64,000 nt of DNA from Sphingomonas pruni NBRC 15498 (lineage in GTDB: Bacteria; Pseudomonadota; Alphaproteobacteria; Sphingomonadales; Sphingomonadaceae). The notes beneath the pieces were generated by a model. The model was not told the origin of the DNA. It did no database searches and worked only from the letters and a program-made list of their open reading frames with translations. How positions within the stretch are numbered: position 1 is the stretch's first letter; every line of letters starts with the position of its first letter. Made by a program: the position numbers and the translations under genes. Positions 25,985 through 34,040 of the stretch are shown here, in pieces. The stretch spans positions 36,904-100,903 of the forward strand of contig NZ_BCYZ01000009.1 in the NCBI RefSeq assembly GCF_001598455.1. The letters run 5' to 3'.

Positions 25985-26853
25985 AGAGCGCCGACTTCGA
26001 CATCATCGATGCCCAGATTCACCAGCCCGCACCCGCAGTGCCGTTCGGCGACGACGTGCCCGACGCGGTCAAACTGGCGATTAACGTCGAGCTGGCGCGC
26101 GAGGCGATGGACAGCGTCGGGGTCGATGCCACTCTGGTGGTCGCGGCGCTGCCCTATATCGACGCGTGCGTAACGCGCTATCCTGGACGCTTCATCGGCG
26201 TCGAGACGTTCATGGCCGGGAACGCCGAACTGGGCGCGGCGGTGGAGCGGGCAAAAGGCGACGGCCGCGTCATCGCCGGCCGGCTGCTCGTCACCGATTT
26301 CCGCACCACCGAACTCTCCGAGGCTTTCACCAGCGGCGCGATGGATGCCGGGTTTGCGGCCGCGGCCAGGGTCGGCCTGCCGCTGTTCCTGTCGACCCAC
26401 GGCCAGGCCGCGGCAATGCGGCCGCTGATCGAGCGCCATCCCGACCTGAAGGTGATCATCGACCATGTCGGGGTCAGCCAGCACCCGGTGTCGCCGGCGC
26501 GCGACGATCCCTGGGATCGGCTCGACGGGCTGCTCGGCCTTGCCGATCTCCCGAACGTTTCGGTCAAATTGTGCGGGCTGCCGTTGCTGTCGCGCCAAGC
26601 CTATCCGTTCGCCGATGTCTGGCCCAATCTGCGCCGCGTCATCGCGGCGTTCGGGGTCGATCGGCTGATGTGGGCGAGCGACTATACGCGCCTGCGCATG
26701 GCCGAAGCCGGCGGGCCGAACCGCAATCGCGGCTGCCTGTACAGCGAGAGCCGCGACATGCTGCTCCACAGCGACGAACTCGACCGCGATGCCAAGGCGG
26801 CGATCTTCGGCGGCACCGTAAAGCGCGTGCTCGGCTGGCAACCGCCAGTCTAG
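25981..26853 (+). CDS. Amidohydrolase-family (COG2159/COG3618) hydrolase or decarboxylase
   Basis: A 290-residue TIM-barrel metal enzyme. The N-terminal motif is DAQIHQP, so the usual second HxH histidine is replaced by the D-x-Q-x-H form seen in some COG2159 members. Other marks are LFLSTHGQAA, VIIDHVGVS and the C-terminal LMWASDYTRLR. The group contains lactone hydrolases and non-oxidative aromatic decarboxylases. GTG start overlapping the stop of the Cys-rich protein. Downstream is a convergent MFS gene 9 bp away. Substrate unknown. Confidence 0.82.
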   Translation: MKSADFDIIDAQIHQPAPAVPFGDDVPDAVKLAINVELAREAMDSVGVDATLVVAALPYIDACVTRYPGRFIGVETFMAGNAELGAAVERAKGDGRVIAGRLLVTDFRTTELSEAFTSGAMDAGFAAAARVGLPLFLSTHGQAAAMRPLIERHPDLKVIIDHVGVSQHPVSPARDDPWDRLDGLLGLADLPNVSVKLCGLPLLSRQAYPFADVWPNLRRVIAAFGVDRLMWASDYTRLRMAEAGGPNRNRGCLYSESRDMLLHSDELDRDAKAAIFGGTVKRVLGWQPPV

Positions 26854-26862
26854 ATATGCAAG

Positions 26863-28212
26863 TCAGTGCCCGACGGTGCGGGTCGCCGGGTCGAGCGGCT
26901 TGAGCGTCAGCAGCATCCAGATCACCACCCCGGCCAGGGCCAGTGGCGCGGCGAGCAGGAAGAAATAGCCGATCGCCCCCCAATGAAAATGCAGCGCGAG
27001 CATGCCGTACCAGGGCCCGACGATCGAGGCGGCGCGCCCGGCGCCATAGGCCCAGCCGACCCCGGTAGCGCGGTTGCGCGTCGGGTAGAGTGTCGAGGCA
27101 ATCGAGGCCAATCCGGCATGCGCGGCATGCTGTGCCAACGCATTAAGCGCCAGCGCGACGAACATTCCCCAGCCCGGTGCGAACAAACCCATGCCGATCG
27201 CGGCAGCGGCGGCGACGATGAAATAGGTCGGCACGATCGCCTTGAAGCCGAACTTGTCGATCATCAGTCCGATCGTCAGCATACCCGTCGCGCCGAATGC
27301 CGTACCGATCGCCGTGGTGATGCCCACCTGGCTCCAGTTGAGCCCGATGGCGTCGTGGAACACAGTTGTCTTCCACAGCGCGGCGCTGATGAAGCCGAAG
27401 CTGCTGACGAAGCTCAGCCACAACAGAATCGTCGGCAGCGCCAGCCCGGGTTTGAACAGATCGCGCACCAGCGACGCACTGCTCGGACGCTTCTCACGCA
27501 CCTCGCGCTGCGACAGGATCACCGCTTCGCCTTCGCCCTCGGGCATCAAGGCCAGCACCATCGCGCGCAATCGGGGATCGTCGGGATTGCGCGCCGCCAG
27601 GAATTTGGGCGATTCGGGCAGCAGGAAATAGATCACCGGCACCAGCAACAGCGGCATCGCCGTGCCGATCCAGAACGCGACGTGCCAGCCATAGGGCTCG
27701 AGCAGGAACGCCTGCATCGCCGATCCGAGCAAGGCGCCCGGCATCGCGCCGGCAAGCACCACCGTTACTATTGTCGAGCGCTGCCGCGCGGGCGCGAGTT
27801 CGGAGGCCAACGCGACCATGTTGGCGATCACCGAACTGGCGAACATGCCGGTGAGCAACCGGCAGATCGCCAGTGCCCAGATGCTGTCGGTAAAGATCGT
27901 CACGAAGCACGTCGCGGCGACGCCGCCCAGGCACAGCACCAGCAACGTCCGCCGCCCGATCTGGTCCGCGAACGGCGCGATCAGGAAGGCGCCCAACACC
28001 ATCCCGACCTGCTGCATCGACAGCACCCAGGTCAGCGAAGTCCGCGCCACCCCGAACTGGTCCGAAATCTTGGGAAGGACCCAGCTCAGCACGCCGAGGT
28101 CGAACCCGTCGACGAGCATCGCCAGCGCCCCGATCAGCATCACTTTTACGTGGAACGGGCGGAACTTTACGCCATCGAGAAACGTGTCGATGTCAACGGT
28201 CGGCCGGGCCAA
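26863..28212 (-). CDS. MFS transporter, AAHS type
   Basis: A 449-residue twelve-helix inner-membrane carrier. Helix 1 has the DGFDLGVLSWVLPKISDQFG pattern of aromatic acid symporters; loop 2-3 reads PFADQIGRRTLLV. The protein closely resembles the carrier at 10358-11722 (shared VDIDTFLDGVKF-type N-terminus). The start is a TTG at 28212 placed 7-8 bp after AGGAGAGG; an upstream ATG at 28317 lies within the promoter element and would add 35 poor-looking residues. It faces the amidohydrolase tail to tail and is divergent from the SMP-30 gene. Likely imports an aromatic or related organic acid. Confidence 0.88.
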   Translation of the reverse strand: MARPTVDIDTFLDGVKFRPFHVKVMLIGALAMLVDGFDLGVLSWVLPKISDQFGVARTSLTWVLSMQQVGMVLGAFLIAPFADQIGRRTLLVLCLGGVAATCFVTIFTDSIWALAICRLLTGMFASSVIANMVALASELAPARQRSTIVTVVLAGAMPGALLGSAMQAFLLEPYGWHVAFWIGTAMPLLLVPVIYFLLPESPKFLAARNPDDPRLRAMVLALMPEGEGEAVILSQREVREKRPSSASLVRDLFKPGLALPTILLWLSFVSSFGFISAALWKTTVFHDAIGLNWSQVGITTAIGTAFGATGMLTIGLMIDKFGFKAIVPTYFIVAAAAAIGMGLFAPGWGMFVALALNALAQHAAHAGLASIASTLYPTRNRATGVGWAYGAGRAASIVGPWYGMLALHFHWGAIGYFFLLAAPLALAGVVIWMLLTLKPLDPATRTVGH

Positions 28213-28273
28213 TGCGCGATCCTCTCCTGGTGATTGCGTGCCCGCTCGAACGGGTCGGCATTTCGCGCCATAA

Positions 28274-28287
28274 GAATATAAGCCTGG
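28274..28287 (-). promoter_or_regulatory. CCAGGCTTATATTC promoter-like element for the MFS gene
   Basis: Read on the minus strand, 62 bp before the TTG start. It matches the GGCTTATA class. On the plus strand, GGTATAAGTGAGGCTGTCAT (28332-28351) may serve the SMP-30 gene. Confidence 0.4.
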
Positions 28288-28398
28288 CTGTCTGTCAACG
28301 CCGCAAATCGTTTCCAATTATCAGCGACGCTGGTATAAGTGAGGCTGTCATGTGCGCCCGAAAGACCTGAAGTCGAGGGCGGGGAGAGGAAAGCAACA

Positions 28399-29334
28399 AT
28401 GCCCATCGAACGACTCGATCCGCGATTGGACGCCATCGTCGGCCCGGATGCGGATTGGGAAGAGCTCGGTCGCGGCTTCGGCGGGCCGACCGGGCCTGCC
28501 GAAGGGCCGGTCTGGATCGCGGAGGGCGGCTATCTGCTGTTCAGCGACATCCACAACAGCCTGCGCATGCGCTGGCACCCCGAAGACGGTATCACCGTCG
28601 ACAAGCACGACACCAAGAATGGCAACGGCCAGACCCGCGACCAGGCAGGCCGGCTGATCGTCTGCCACCATTTCAGCCGCTGCGTCGATCGCGAGCATGC
28701 CGACGGCACCGTCACCATGGTCGCCGACAATTATCGCGGCATGAAGCTCAACCGGCCCAACGACGTCGTCGTCAAATCGGACGGCGCGATCTATTTCACC
28801 GATCCGCCACCCAAGGTGCCGTTTACCCCGCCGGAACATCCCCCGGAAATCGATTGCGCCGGCGTCTATCGCGTCTCGCCCGATGGCGAGCGTCTCAACA
28901 TGGTCGTGCGCGACCTGATCAATCCCAACGGGCTGTGTTTTTCGCCCGACGAGAAGATCCTCTACGTCAACGACAGCAACCAGCATCGCAAGCTGATCAT
29001 GGCGTATGATGTCGAGGCCGACGGCATGCTCGATCTCGGCAGCGCTCGCTTGTTCTGCGACATGCGCGCCGACACCCGCATGGGCGGGCCCGACGGCATG
29101 AAGGTCGACGTCGAAGGCAATGTCTATTGCACCGGCCCGGGCGGCATCTGGATTCTGAGCCCAGCCGGCAAGCATCTCGGCACGATCGCCATGGAGGGGC
29201 GCACGTCCAACATGAATTGGGGCGATAGCGACTGGCGCACGCTCTATTTCACCGGCGCGCGCTCGCTCCACCGCATCCGGCTCCTGATCCCCGGCATCCC
29301 GGTGCCGCGTGGCACGCTGGCGGGCGCCGGCTAG
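28399..29334 (+). CDS. SMP-30/gluconolactonase-family lactonase
   Basis: A 311-residue six-bladed propeller of the gluconolactonase/LRE family. Metal-site candidates are Glu in GPAEGPVWIAEG, Asn in LNRPNDVVVKSDGAIYFTDP, Asn in NPNGLCFSPDEKILYVND and Asp in GGPDGMKVDVEGNVYCTG, in the right order for the SMP-30 divalent-metal centre. Such enzymes hydrolyse gluconolactone and other small lactones. It has no evident signal peptide, so it is probably cytosolic. The start follows GGAGAGGA. Monocistronic on the plus strand, divergent from the MFS gene, convergent with MetE-like copy 2. Confidence 0.9.
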   Translation: MPIERLDPRLDAIVGPDADWEELGRGFGGPTGPAEGPVWIAEGGYLLFSDIHNSLRMRWHPEDGITVDKHDTKNGNGQTRDQAGRLIVCHHFSRCVDREHADGTVTMVADNYRGMKLNRPNDVVVKSDGAIYFTDPPPKVPFTPPEHPPEIDCAGVYRVSPDGERLNMVVRDLINPNGLCFSPDEKILYVNDSNQHRKLIMAYDVEADGMLDLGSARLFCDMRADTRMGGPDGMKVDVEGNVYCTGPGGIWILSPAGKHLGTIAMEGRTSNMNWGDSDWRTLYFTGARSLHRIRLLIPGIPVPRGTLAGAG

Positions 29335-29401
29335 AGTTCGTTTCGACAACCGATCCGGCGAAGCTGAAAACGACTTTAAACGCCGCGCGGCGGGCTCACG
29401 C

Positions 29402-30430
29402 TCAGAGCGTCGCGCGCACCAAGGCGGCGCCCTCGACCATTGCCTGCATTTTGGCGAAGGCGATGTTGCGGGGCACATATTTGAACCCGCAATCGGGAGC
29501 GACGATAATCTTGTCGGCGGGTACGACGGTCATCGCCCGGCGGATTCGCTCGGCGACCGTCTCGGGCGTCTCGATCGCGGGATCGTTCAAGTCGATCGTC
29601 CCGACCATGATGTGCTTGCCGCGCAACGGCGCCAACTCCGCGGGATCGAGCTTTGGCTGCGCGGTCTCGACCGACACTTGGTCGACGCGCGTGCCGGCAA
29701 GCTCGCCCAGATAGTCATAGCCATGCGGCCGATCGCCATGGATGATCGCGGCATAGCCGAAGCAGACGTGCAGCGCAGTGACGCCGTCGACATCCTGCAG
29801 CGCGCGATCGATCGCCTTGGCGCCATATTGCCGCGCCTTCTCGGGCCGGGCCTGGAGATAGGGCTCGTCGATCTGGACGATATCGGCACCCGCGGCGAAC
29901 AGGTCGCGTATTTCCTCGTTGACTGCCGCGGCATAATCGAGCGCCATCTCCTCTTCGTTCGCGTAAAAGTCGTTCTGCGCCTGCTGGGTCATCGTGAACG
30001 GGCCGGGCACGGTGATCTTGATCCTGCGATCGGTGTTGCGCCGCAGGAACTCGACATCGCGGACCTGGACGGAATGCCTGCGGCGGATTCGGCCGGTGAC
30101 GCGCGGCACCGGATTAGGGTGACCGCTGCGGTCGAGCGCGACGCCCGGATTGTCGAGATCGACGCCTTCGAGCGCTGTCGCGAAGCGATTGGAATAGCTT
30201 TCCCGGCGCATCTCGCCGTCGGTGACGATATCGATTCCGGCCCGTTCCTGCATGTGGATGGCCATGATCGTGGCATCGTCTTGCGCTTCCTCGAGATGGT
30301 CGGGGGCCGGGCGCCAGAGTTCGAGTGCGCGCACCCGCGGCGGGAAACGGCCGGCGAGTCGCGCCCGATCGATCAGCCATTCGGGCATCGCATAGGATCC
30401 GACCAGGGTCGTGGGCAGCAGCGTGTTCAT
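29402..30430 (-). CDS. MetE-like zinc methyltransferase, copy 2 (closest to the MetE catalytic core)
   Basis: A 342-residue single-domain member of the MetE family. Zinc ligands: His221 and Cys223 (LHVCFGYA), Glu255 (SVETAQ), Cys314 (APDCGFKY). It also keeps the canonical VQIDEPYL motif and the MVGTIDLNDPAIETPETVAE stretch, so it is closer to true methionine-synthase catalytic domains than copies 1 and 3, and could transfer a methyl group to homocysteine from a small donor, as archaeal core MetE proteins do. The start at 30430 is preferred to 30436 because of spacing from GAGGGG. It is divergent from the luciferase-like monooxygenase (about 220 bp) and convergent with SMP-30. Physiological donor unknown. 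Confidence 0.87.
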   Translation of the reverse strand: MNTLLPTTLVGSYAMPEWLIDRARLAGRFPPRVRALELWRPAPDHLEEAQDDATIMAIHMQERAGIDIVTDGEMRRESYSNRFATALEGVDLDNPGVALDRSGHPNPVPRVTGRIRRRHSVQVRDVEFLRRNTDRRIKITVPGPFTMTQQAQNDFYANEEEMALDYAAAVNEEIRDLFAAGADIVQIDEPYLQARPEKARQYGAKAIDRALQDVDGVTALHVCFGYAAIIHGDRPHGYDYLGELAGTRVDQVSVETAQPKLDPAELAPLRGKHIMVGTIDLNDPAIETPETVAERIRRAMTVVPADKIIVAPDCGFKYVPRNIAFAKMQAMVEGAALVRATL

Positions 30431-30577
30431 CGGCATATCCCCTCATTCCCGTCCCTTGACGGCGAGCTGCGACCATAAGCAGCAACTGTCGAATTGTGAA
30501 CGGTTTTCGACTATGACGAATATCGGCCAGGCGCGCTTAGCAGAATCCGATCGCCGGCATCTTCCCTAATGTCAGAT

Positions 30578-30601
30578 AGGCTGTTATAAGACAGGCTGTT
30601 A
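30578..30601 (+). promoter_or_regulatory. Direct repeat AGGCTGTTA x2 upstream of the second monooxygenase
   Basis: AGGCTGTTA at 30578-30586 and 30593-30601, start to start 15 bp. TTATAAG within the repeat looks like a -10 box. The element TGGCTGTTATATAG occurs again before ferA (49375-49388). Confidence 0.5.
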
Positions 30602-30652
30602 AATATGCCGCATCGGAATTCCGGGCGGGAGAGGAGCCGGAGAGGGAGCTCA

Positions 30653-31963
30653 ATGCAATTCGGTCTGTTTTACGAGCATCAGTCGCCCGCGCCGTTCACC
30701 GCCGCGAAGGACATGCAGATCTTCCACAACGCGCTCGGCGAGCTCGAGCTCGCCGACAAGCTGGGCTATGATTATGCCTGGCTGGTCGAGCATCATTTCC
30801 TCGAGGAATATTCGCACAGCTCGGCGCCCGACGTGTTCCTCGGCGCGCTCAGCCAGCGCACCAAAAGGATGCGGCTCGGCCATGGCATCTGCGTGATGCC
30901 GCCGCGAATCAACCATCCGGCGCGCGTCGCCGAGCGGATCGCGACGCTCGACCTGCTGTCGAAGGGCCGCGTCGAATGGGGCACCGGCGAGAGCGGCACC
31001 GCGATGGAGCTCGAAGGTTTCGGCGTCGATCCCGATCTCAAGAAGGACATGTGGCGCGAGGCGACCGAGCAATGCGCGAACATGCTGACGATGACGCCCT
31101 ATCCCGGTTTCCAGGGCGAGCATTTCTCGATGCCGACGCGCAATATTGTCCCCAAGCCGATCCAGGCGCCGCATCCGCCGCTATGGGTGGCGTGCTCGCG
31201 TCGCGACACGATCCTGCATGCCGCGCGCAACGGCATGGGCGCGCTCGTGTTCGGCTTCGCCGCGCCGGAGCAGGCCGGCAAATGGGTCCAGGAATATTAC
31301 GACATCATCAAGTCCGACGAATGCGTGCCGATCGGCCATGCCGTGAACGCCAATTTTGCCATCGTGACCGCGCTGTCGGTCAACGAGGACGAGCAGGTGG
31401 CGATCGACCGCGGCACTGAAGGCTTCAAATATTTCGGTTATTCGCTGGGATTCTACGCCTCGTTCGGCAAGCTGAAGCCCGGCCATTCGAGCGTTTGGGA
31501 GGACTTCAAGAAGGCCGAGGCAGGGATCGAGGACAATCACGGCAATGGCGGCATCGGCACGCCCGACCAGGTCCATGACCATTGCAAGGCCTATGCGGAT
31601 GTCGGCGTCGACCAGATCATCTTCGTCCAGCAGACCGGCCCCGCCAATCACGACCATATCTGCGAATCGCTCGAACTGTTCGCGACCACGGCGATGCCGC
31701 GGCTGAAGGTCGGCGAGGAGGAGCGCCTGGCGAAGAAGCAGGCCGAGCTGGCGCCCTATTTCGAGGCAGCGCTGGCCCGCAAGCCGAAGATGGCGCCGCT
31801 TGCCGTCGAGGATATCGAGATCGTCAAATCCTATGGCCTTCGCAAGAAGGAGGCCGGCACCTACGAGAATGTCCGCTCGGATCGTGGCGGCGGGCTGGCG
31901 GTGGTGGCGGACGACCCCCTGGCGCTGGTTTCGAACCAGGCGGAAAAGGCGTCGCAAGGGTGA
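30653..31963 (+). CDS. LLM-class flavin-dependent monooxygenase, copy 2
   Basis: A 436-residue luciferase-fold enzyme. Motifs: YAWLVEHHFLEEYSHSSAPD (His47-His48 region), RLGHGICVMPPRINHPARVA, ERIATLDLLSKGRVEWGTGE and PKPIQAPHPPLWVACSRRDT. It is larger than copy 1 (396 residues) and only partly similar, with a C-terminal extension of about 60 residues rich in charged residues. Reduced FMN probably comes from the reductase at 22723. The stop overlaps the GTG of an SDR gene by 4 bp, which suggests that its product or substrate is an alcohol/ketone. Upstream lies a pair of AGGCTGTTA repeats. Substrate unknown. Confidence 0.9.
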   Translation: MQFGLFYEHQSPAPFTAAKDMQIFHNALGELELADKLGYDYAWLVEHHFLEEYSHSSAPDVFLGALSQRTKRMRLGHGICVMPPRINHPARVAERIATLDLLSKGRVEWGTGESGTAMELEGFGVDPDLKKDMWREATEQCANMLTMTPYPGFQGEHFSMPTRNIVPKPIQAPHPPLWVACSRRDTILHAARNGMGALVFGFAAPEQAGKWVQEYYDIIKSDECVPIGHAVNANFAIVTALSVNEDEQVAIDRGTEGFKYFGYSLGFYASFGKLKPGHSSVWEDFKKAEAGIEDNHGNGGIGTPDQVHDHCKAYADVGVDQIIFVQQTGPANHDHICESLELFATTAMPRLKVGEEERLAKKQAELAPYFEAALARKPKMAPLAVEDIEIVKSYGLRKKEAGTYENVRSDRGGGLAVVADDPLALVSNQAEKASQG

Positions 31964-32688
31964 GCATCCTCGACGGCCGCGTCGTCGTGATTACCGGCGC
32001 CAGCTCGGGGATAGGCGCGGCCTGCGCCGTCGCCTTCGCCGAGAAGGGCGCCAAGGTCGTGCTCGCCGCGCGCCGCACCGAGCGCCTGGGCGCACTGGTC
32101 GATCAGGTCGAGGCGATCGGGGGTGAGGCGCTGGCGGTGGCGACCGACGTTACCGACGAGGACGCGGTCGCCAATCTCTTCGCGGAAACGCTGGCGCGGT
32201 TCGGCACGGTCGACGTGCTGATCAACAATGCCGGCATTGCCGACAGCACGCCGGCCGAACTGACCGACCTGGCGCTGTGGCGCCGGGTGATCGATACCAA
32301 CCTCACCTCGGCATTTCTGTGCGCGCGATCGGCGATACCGATCATGCGGGCACAGGGCAGGGGGCGGATCATCAATGTCGGATCGATTTCCGCCAAGGTG
32401 CCGCGCAAGGACAGCCCGGCCTATACCGCGAGCAAATGGGGGCTCGCCGGCCTGACGCGCGCGCTGGCGGTCGATTGCCGCGCGGGCAATATCGCGGTTT
32501 CGGCGTTCCATCCGGGCATCGTCGCGACGGAGTTGGGCGGCGGCCCCAGCACGAAGCCGGTCGAAATGACCGCGCGGGCGGAGGACGCCGCGGGTATTAT
32601 CGTCCACATGGCCGACATGCCGGATCACCTGAATTTCTACGAAGCGCTAATGGTGCAGAACAAGATCCCATTTCTGGGACGAGGGTAG
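31960..32688 (+). CDS. Short-chain dehydrogenase/reductase
   Basis: A 242-residue classical SDR. Cofactor motif TGASSGIG (12-19), NNAG (89-92), catalytic Ser142 or Ser144 in NVGSIS, Tyr155 and Lys159 (YTASK). The acidic/basic pattern after the second strand (AARRTERL) favours NADP(H). It is coupled to the monooxygenase through a GTGA overlap and closes the operon before a terminator hairpin. Likely oxidises or reduces an alcohol/ketone intermediate of the same pathway. Confidence 0.9.
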   Translation: MSILDGRVVVITGASSGIGAACAVAFAEKGAKVVLAARRTERLGALVDQVEAIGGEALAVATDVTDEDAVANLFAETLARFGTVDVLINNAGIADSTPAELTDLALWRRVIDTNLTSAFLCARSAIPIMRAQGRGRIINVGSISAKVPRKDSPAYTASKWGLAGLTRALAVDCRAGNIAVSAFHPGIVATELGGGPSTKPVEMTARAEDAAGIIVHMADMPDHLNFYEALMVQNKIPFLGRG

Positions 32689-32698
32689 GGGCGACTGT

Positions 32699-32727
32699 CC
32701 CGCGCCTCAGTGGGCGCGGGTTATCTT
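32699..32727. terminator. Hairpin terminator between SDR and convergent CMD gene
   Basis: Perfect stem CCCGCGCC (32699-32706) with GGCGCGGG (32713-32720), six-base loop, followed by TTATCTTT. It lies in the 106-bp convergent gap and could stop both strands. Confidence 0.75.
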
Positions 32728-32794
32728 TGCGTCAGCGCGTAAGCAGAGGAGGCCGTGCGACCCACGCTGTCGCCGGGGTGGAAGCATTTCGGTG

Positions 32795-33124
32795 TCAGGC
32801 CCGCTCGCTCTTTGCATCGACGATATTCTTGAGCTTGCGCGCCGCGCTCACCGAAACCGGCCAGCCGGCATAGAAGGCGATATGCGCGATCGCCTCGCCG
32901 ATTTCCTCGACCGTGAGGCCGTTCTCCAGCCCCAGTTCCATATGCCCCTGTGCCTGATCGCGGTTGAGCGCGATCAGGCAGGTTATCGTGATCAGGCTGC
33001 GGTCGCGCTTCGAGAGTTCGGCGCGCTCCCAGACCTTGTCGTAGAGCACGCTCTGGGTGATTTCGTCCAGCAGCGGTGCCACTCCCGCCAATTCCCTGCC
33101 GCGTCCGCCCGATGGTCGCTTCAC
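32795..33124 (-). CDS. CMD-family protein, copy 2
   Basis: A 109-residue carboxymuconolactone-decarboxylase-like helical protein: DEITQSVLYDKVWERAELSK, RDRSLITITCLIALNRDQAQ, LENGLTVEEIGEAIAHIAFY. No CxxC peroxidase motif. It starts with GTG overlapping the aldolase stop by 4 bp. It is most like the CMD after FerB at 52604 (shared VWER.ELSKRDRSL), and less like those at 21224 and 36187. Probably works on the product or substrate of the aldolase. Confidence 0.87.
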   Translation of the reverse strand: MKRPSGGRGRELAGVAPLLDEITQSVLYDKVWERAELSKRDRSLITITCLIALNRDQAQGHMELGLENGLTVEEIGEAIAHIAFYAGWPVSVSAARKLKNIVDAKSERA

Positions 33125-33894
33125 TTCGACTCTCCCCGATAGGCTTTGAAATTGCTTGCCGCGGCGTTGAGCGCACCGCGCAGCATGCCGAGCTCGGAAA
33201 GCCAGGCGATGTAACGGACGCCGCGCGCGACATAGGATTCGAGCTGGGCGGCATTGGCGACGACGGTGCCGATATGCTTGCGGCCCGCGGCCACCTCGAT
33301 CACGCGGTCGATCGCCGCGACGACGTCGGGATGTGCCGCATCGCCCGGGTGGCCGAGCGACGCGCTGAGATCGCCGGGGCCGATGAACAGCACGTCGAGC
33401 TCGTCGACCGCGCACAGGGCCTCGATATCCTCGACCATCTCCTTGTTCTCGACATGGACGCTGACCAGCGTCTCGCGATTGGCGCGCTGTTCGTAATCGG
33501 GGAGGGTGCCATAGGCTGCGGCGCGGCATGCGCGTGCCGAGCCACGCTCGCCGAGCGGCCAGTATTTGGCCTTGCGGATCACCTCGCGCACTTCCGCCGC
33601 GCTCCTGAGCGAGGGCACCTGGATGCCGCTCGCGCCGCTATCGAGGACGTGGAGGATATTGGCCTCGCCGGCATCGGGGGTACGCACCACACTGCTCATC
33701 CCCATTCGTTCGCAGGTGCGGATCATGTTCTCGAGGCCGGCATGCGTGTAGCAACCATGCTCGGCGTCGAGGATCACGAAATCGAACCCGGCGATGCCGT
33801 ACAGCTCTGCGATGGCGGGCGCGTCGAGCTTGACGAAACTGCCGAAGACAACCTCTCCGGCCTCCAATTTGCGCTTCACGTCCCCATTGAACAT
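33121..33894 (-). CDS. HpcH/HpaI-family class II aldolase
   Basis: A 257-residue metal-dependent pyruvate (2-oxo acid) aldolase. Residues match the HpaI active site: His46 in DAEHG, Arg71 in VVRTPD, Glu149 in VHVEN and Asp175 in GPGDLSASLG. Such enzymes split 4-hydroxy-2-oxo acids produced after meta ring cleavage into pyruvate and an aldehyde. It leads a minus operon with CMD copy 2 and is divergent from MetE-like copy 3. The putative promoter TTGGCTTATAG lies about 75 bp upstream on the minus strand. Confidence 0.9.
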   Translation of the reverse strand: MFNGDVKRKLEAGEVVFGSFVKLDAPAIAELYGIAGFDFVILDAEHGCYTHAGLENMIRTCERMGMSSVVRTPDAGEANILHVLDSGASGIQVPSLRSAAEVREVIRKAKYWPLGERGSARACRAAAYGTLPDYEQRANRETLVSVHVENKEMVEDIEALCAVDELDVLFIGPGDLSASLGHPGDAAHPDVVAAIDRVIEVAAGRKHIGTVVANAAQLESYVARGVRYIAWLSELGMLRGALNAAASNFKAYRGESK

Positions 33895-33929
33895 CGCTGC
33901 ATCCCTCTCCCGATCCGCCTGGCGGAGTT

Positions 33930-33980
33930 GCTATTTACAAATGCCATTCAACATGGCAGCAGTGCGGCTATAAGCCAAGC
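33930..33980. promoter_or_regulatory. Divergent control region of aldolase and MetE-like copy 3
   Basis: Contains GCTATTTACAAATGC (33930-33944, one mismatch to 11796-11810), an adjoining dyad GCCAT-N5-ATGGC (33943-33957) that includes CATTCAACA as at 25722, and on the minus strand GCTTGGCTTATAG (33980-33968), a promoter-like element for the aldolase gene. Confidence 0.45.
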
Positions 33981-34040
33981 TTTCATATGCGAAGGCGGCA
34001 ACCCGGTCCGCCACCAAGGCGGCCAGCAACAGGAGATGAT

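Noticed and set aside
26866..28233. Plus-strand open frame of 455 codons
   Set aside because: Shadow of the MFS gene on the other strand.
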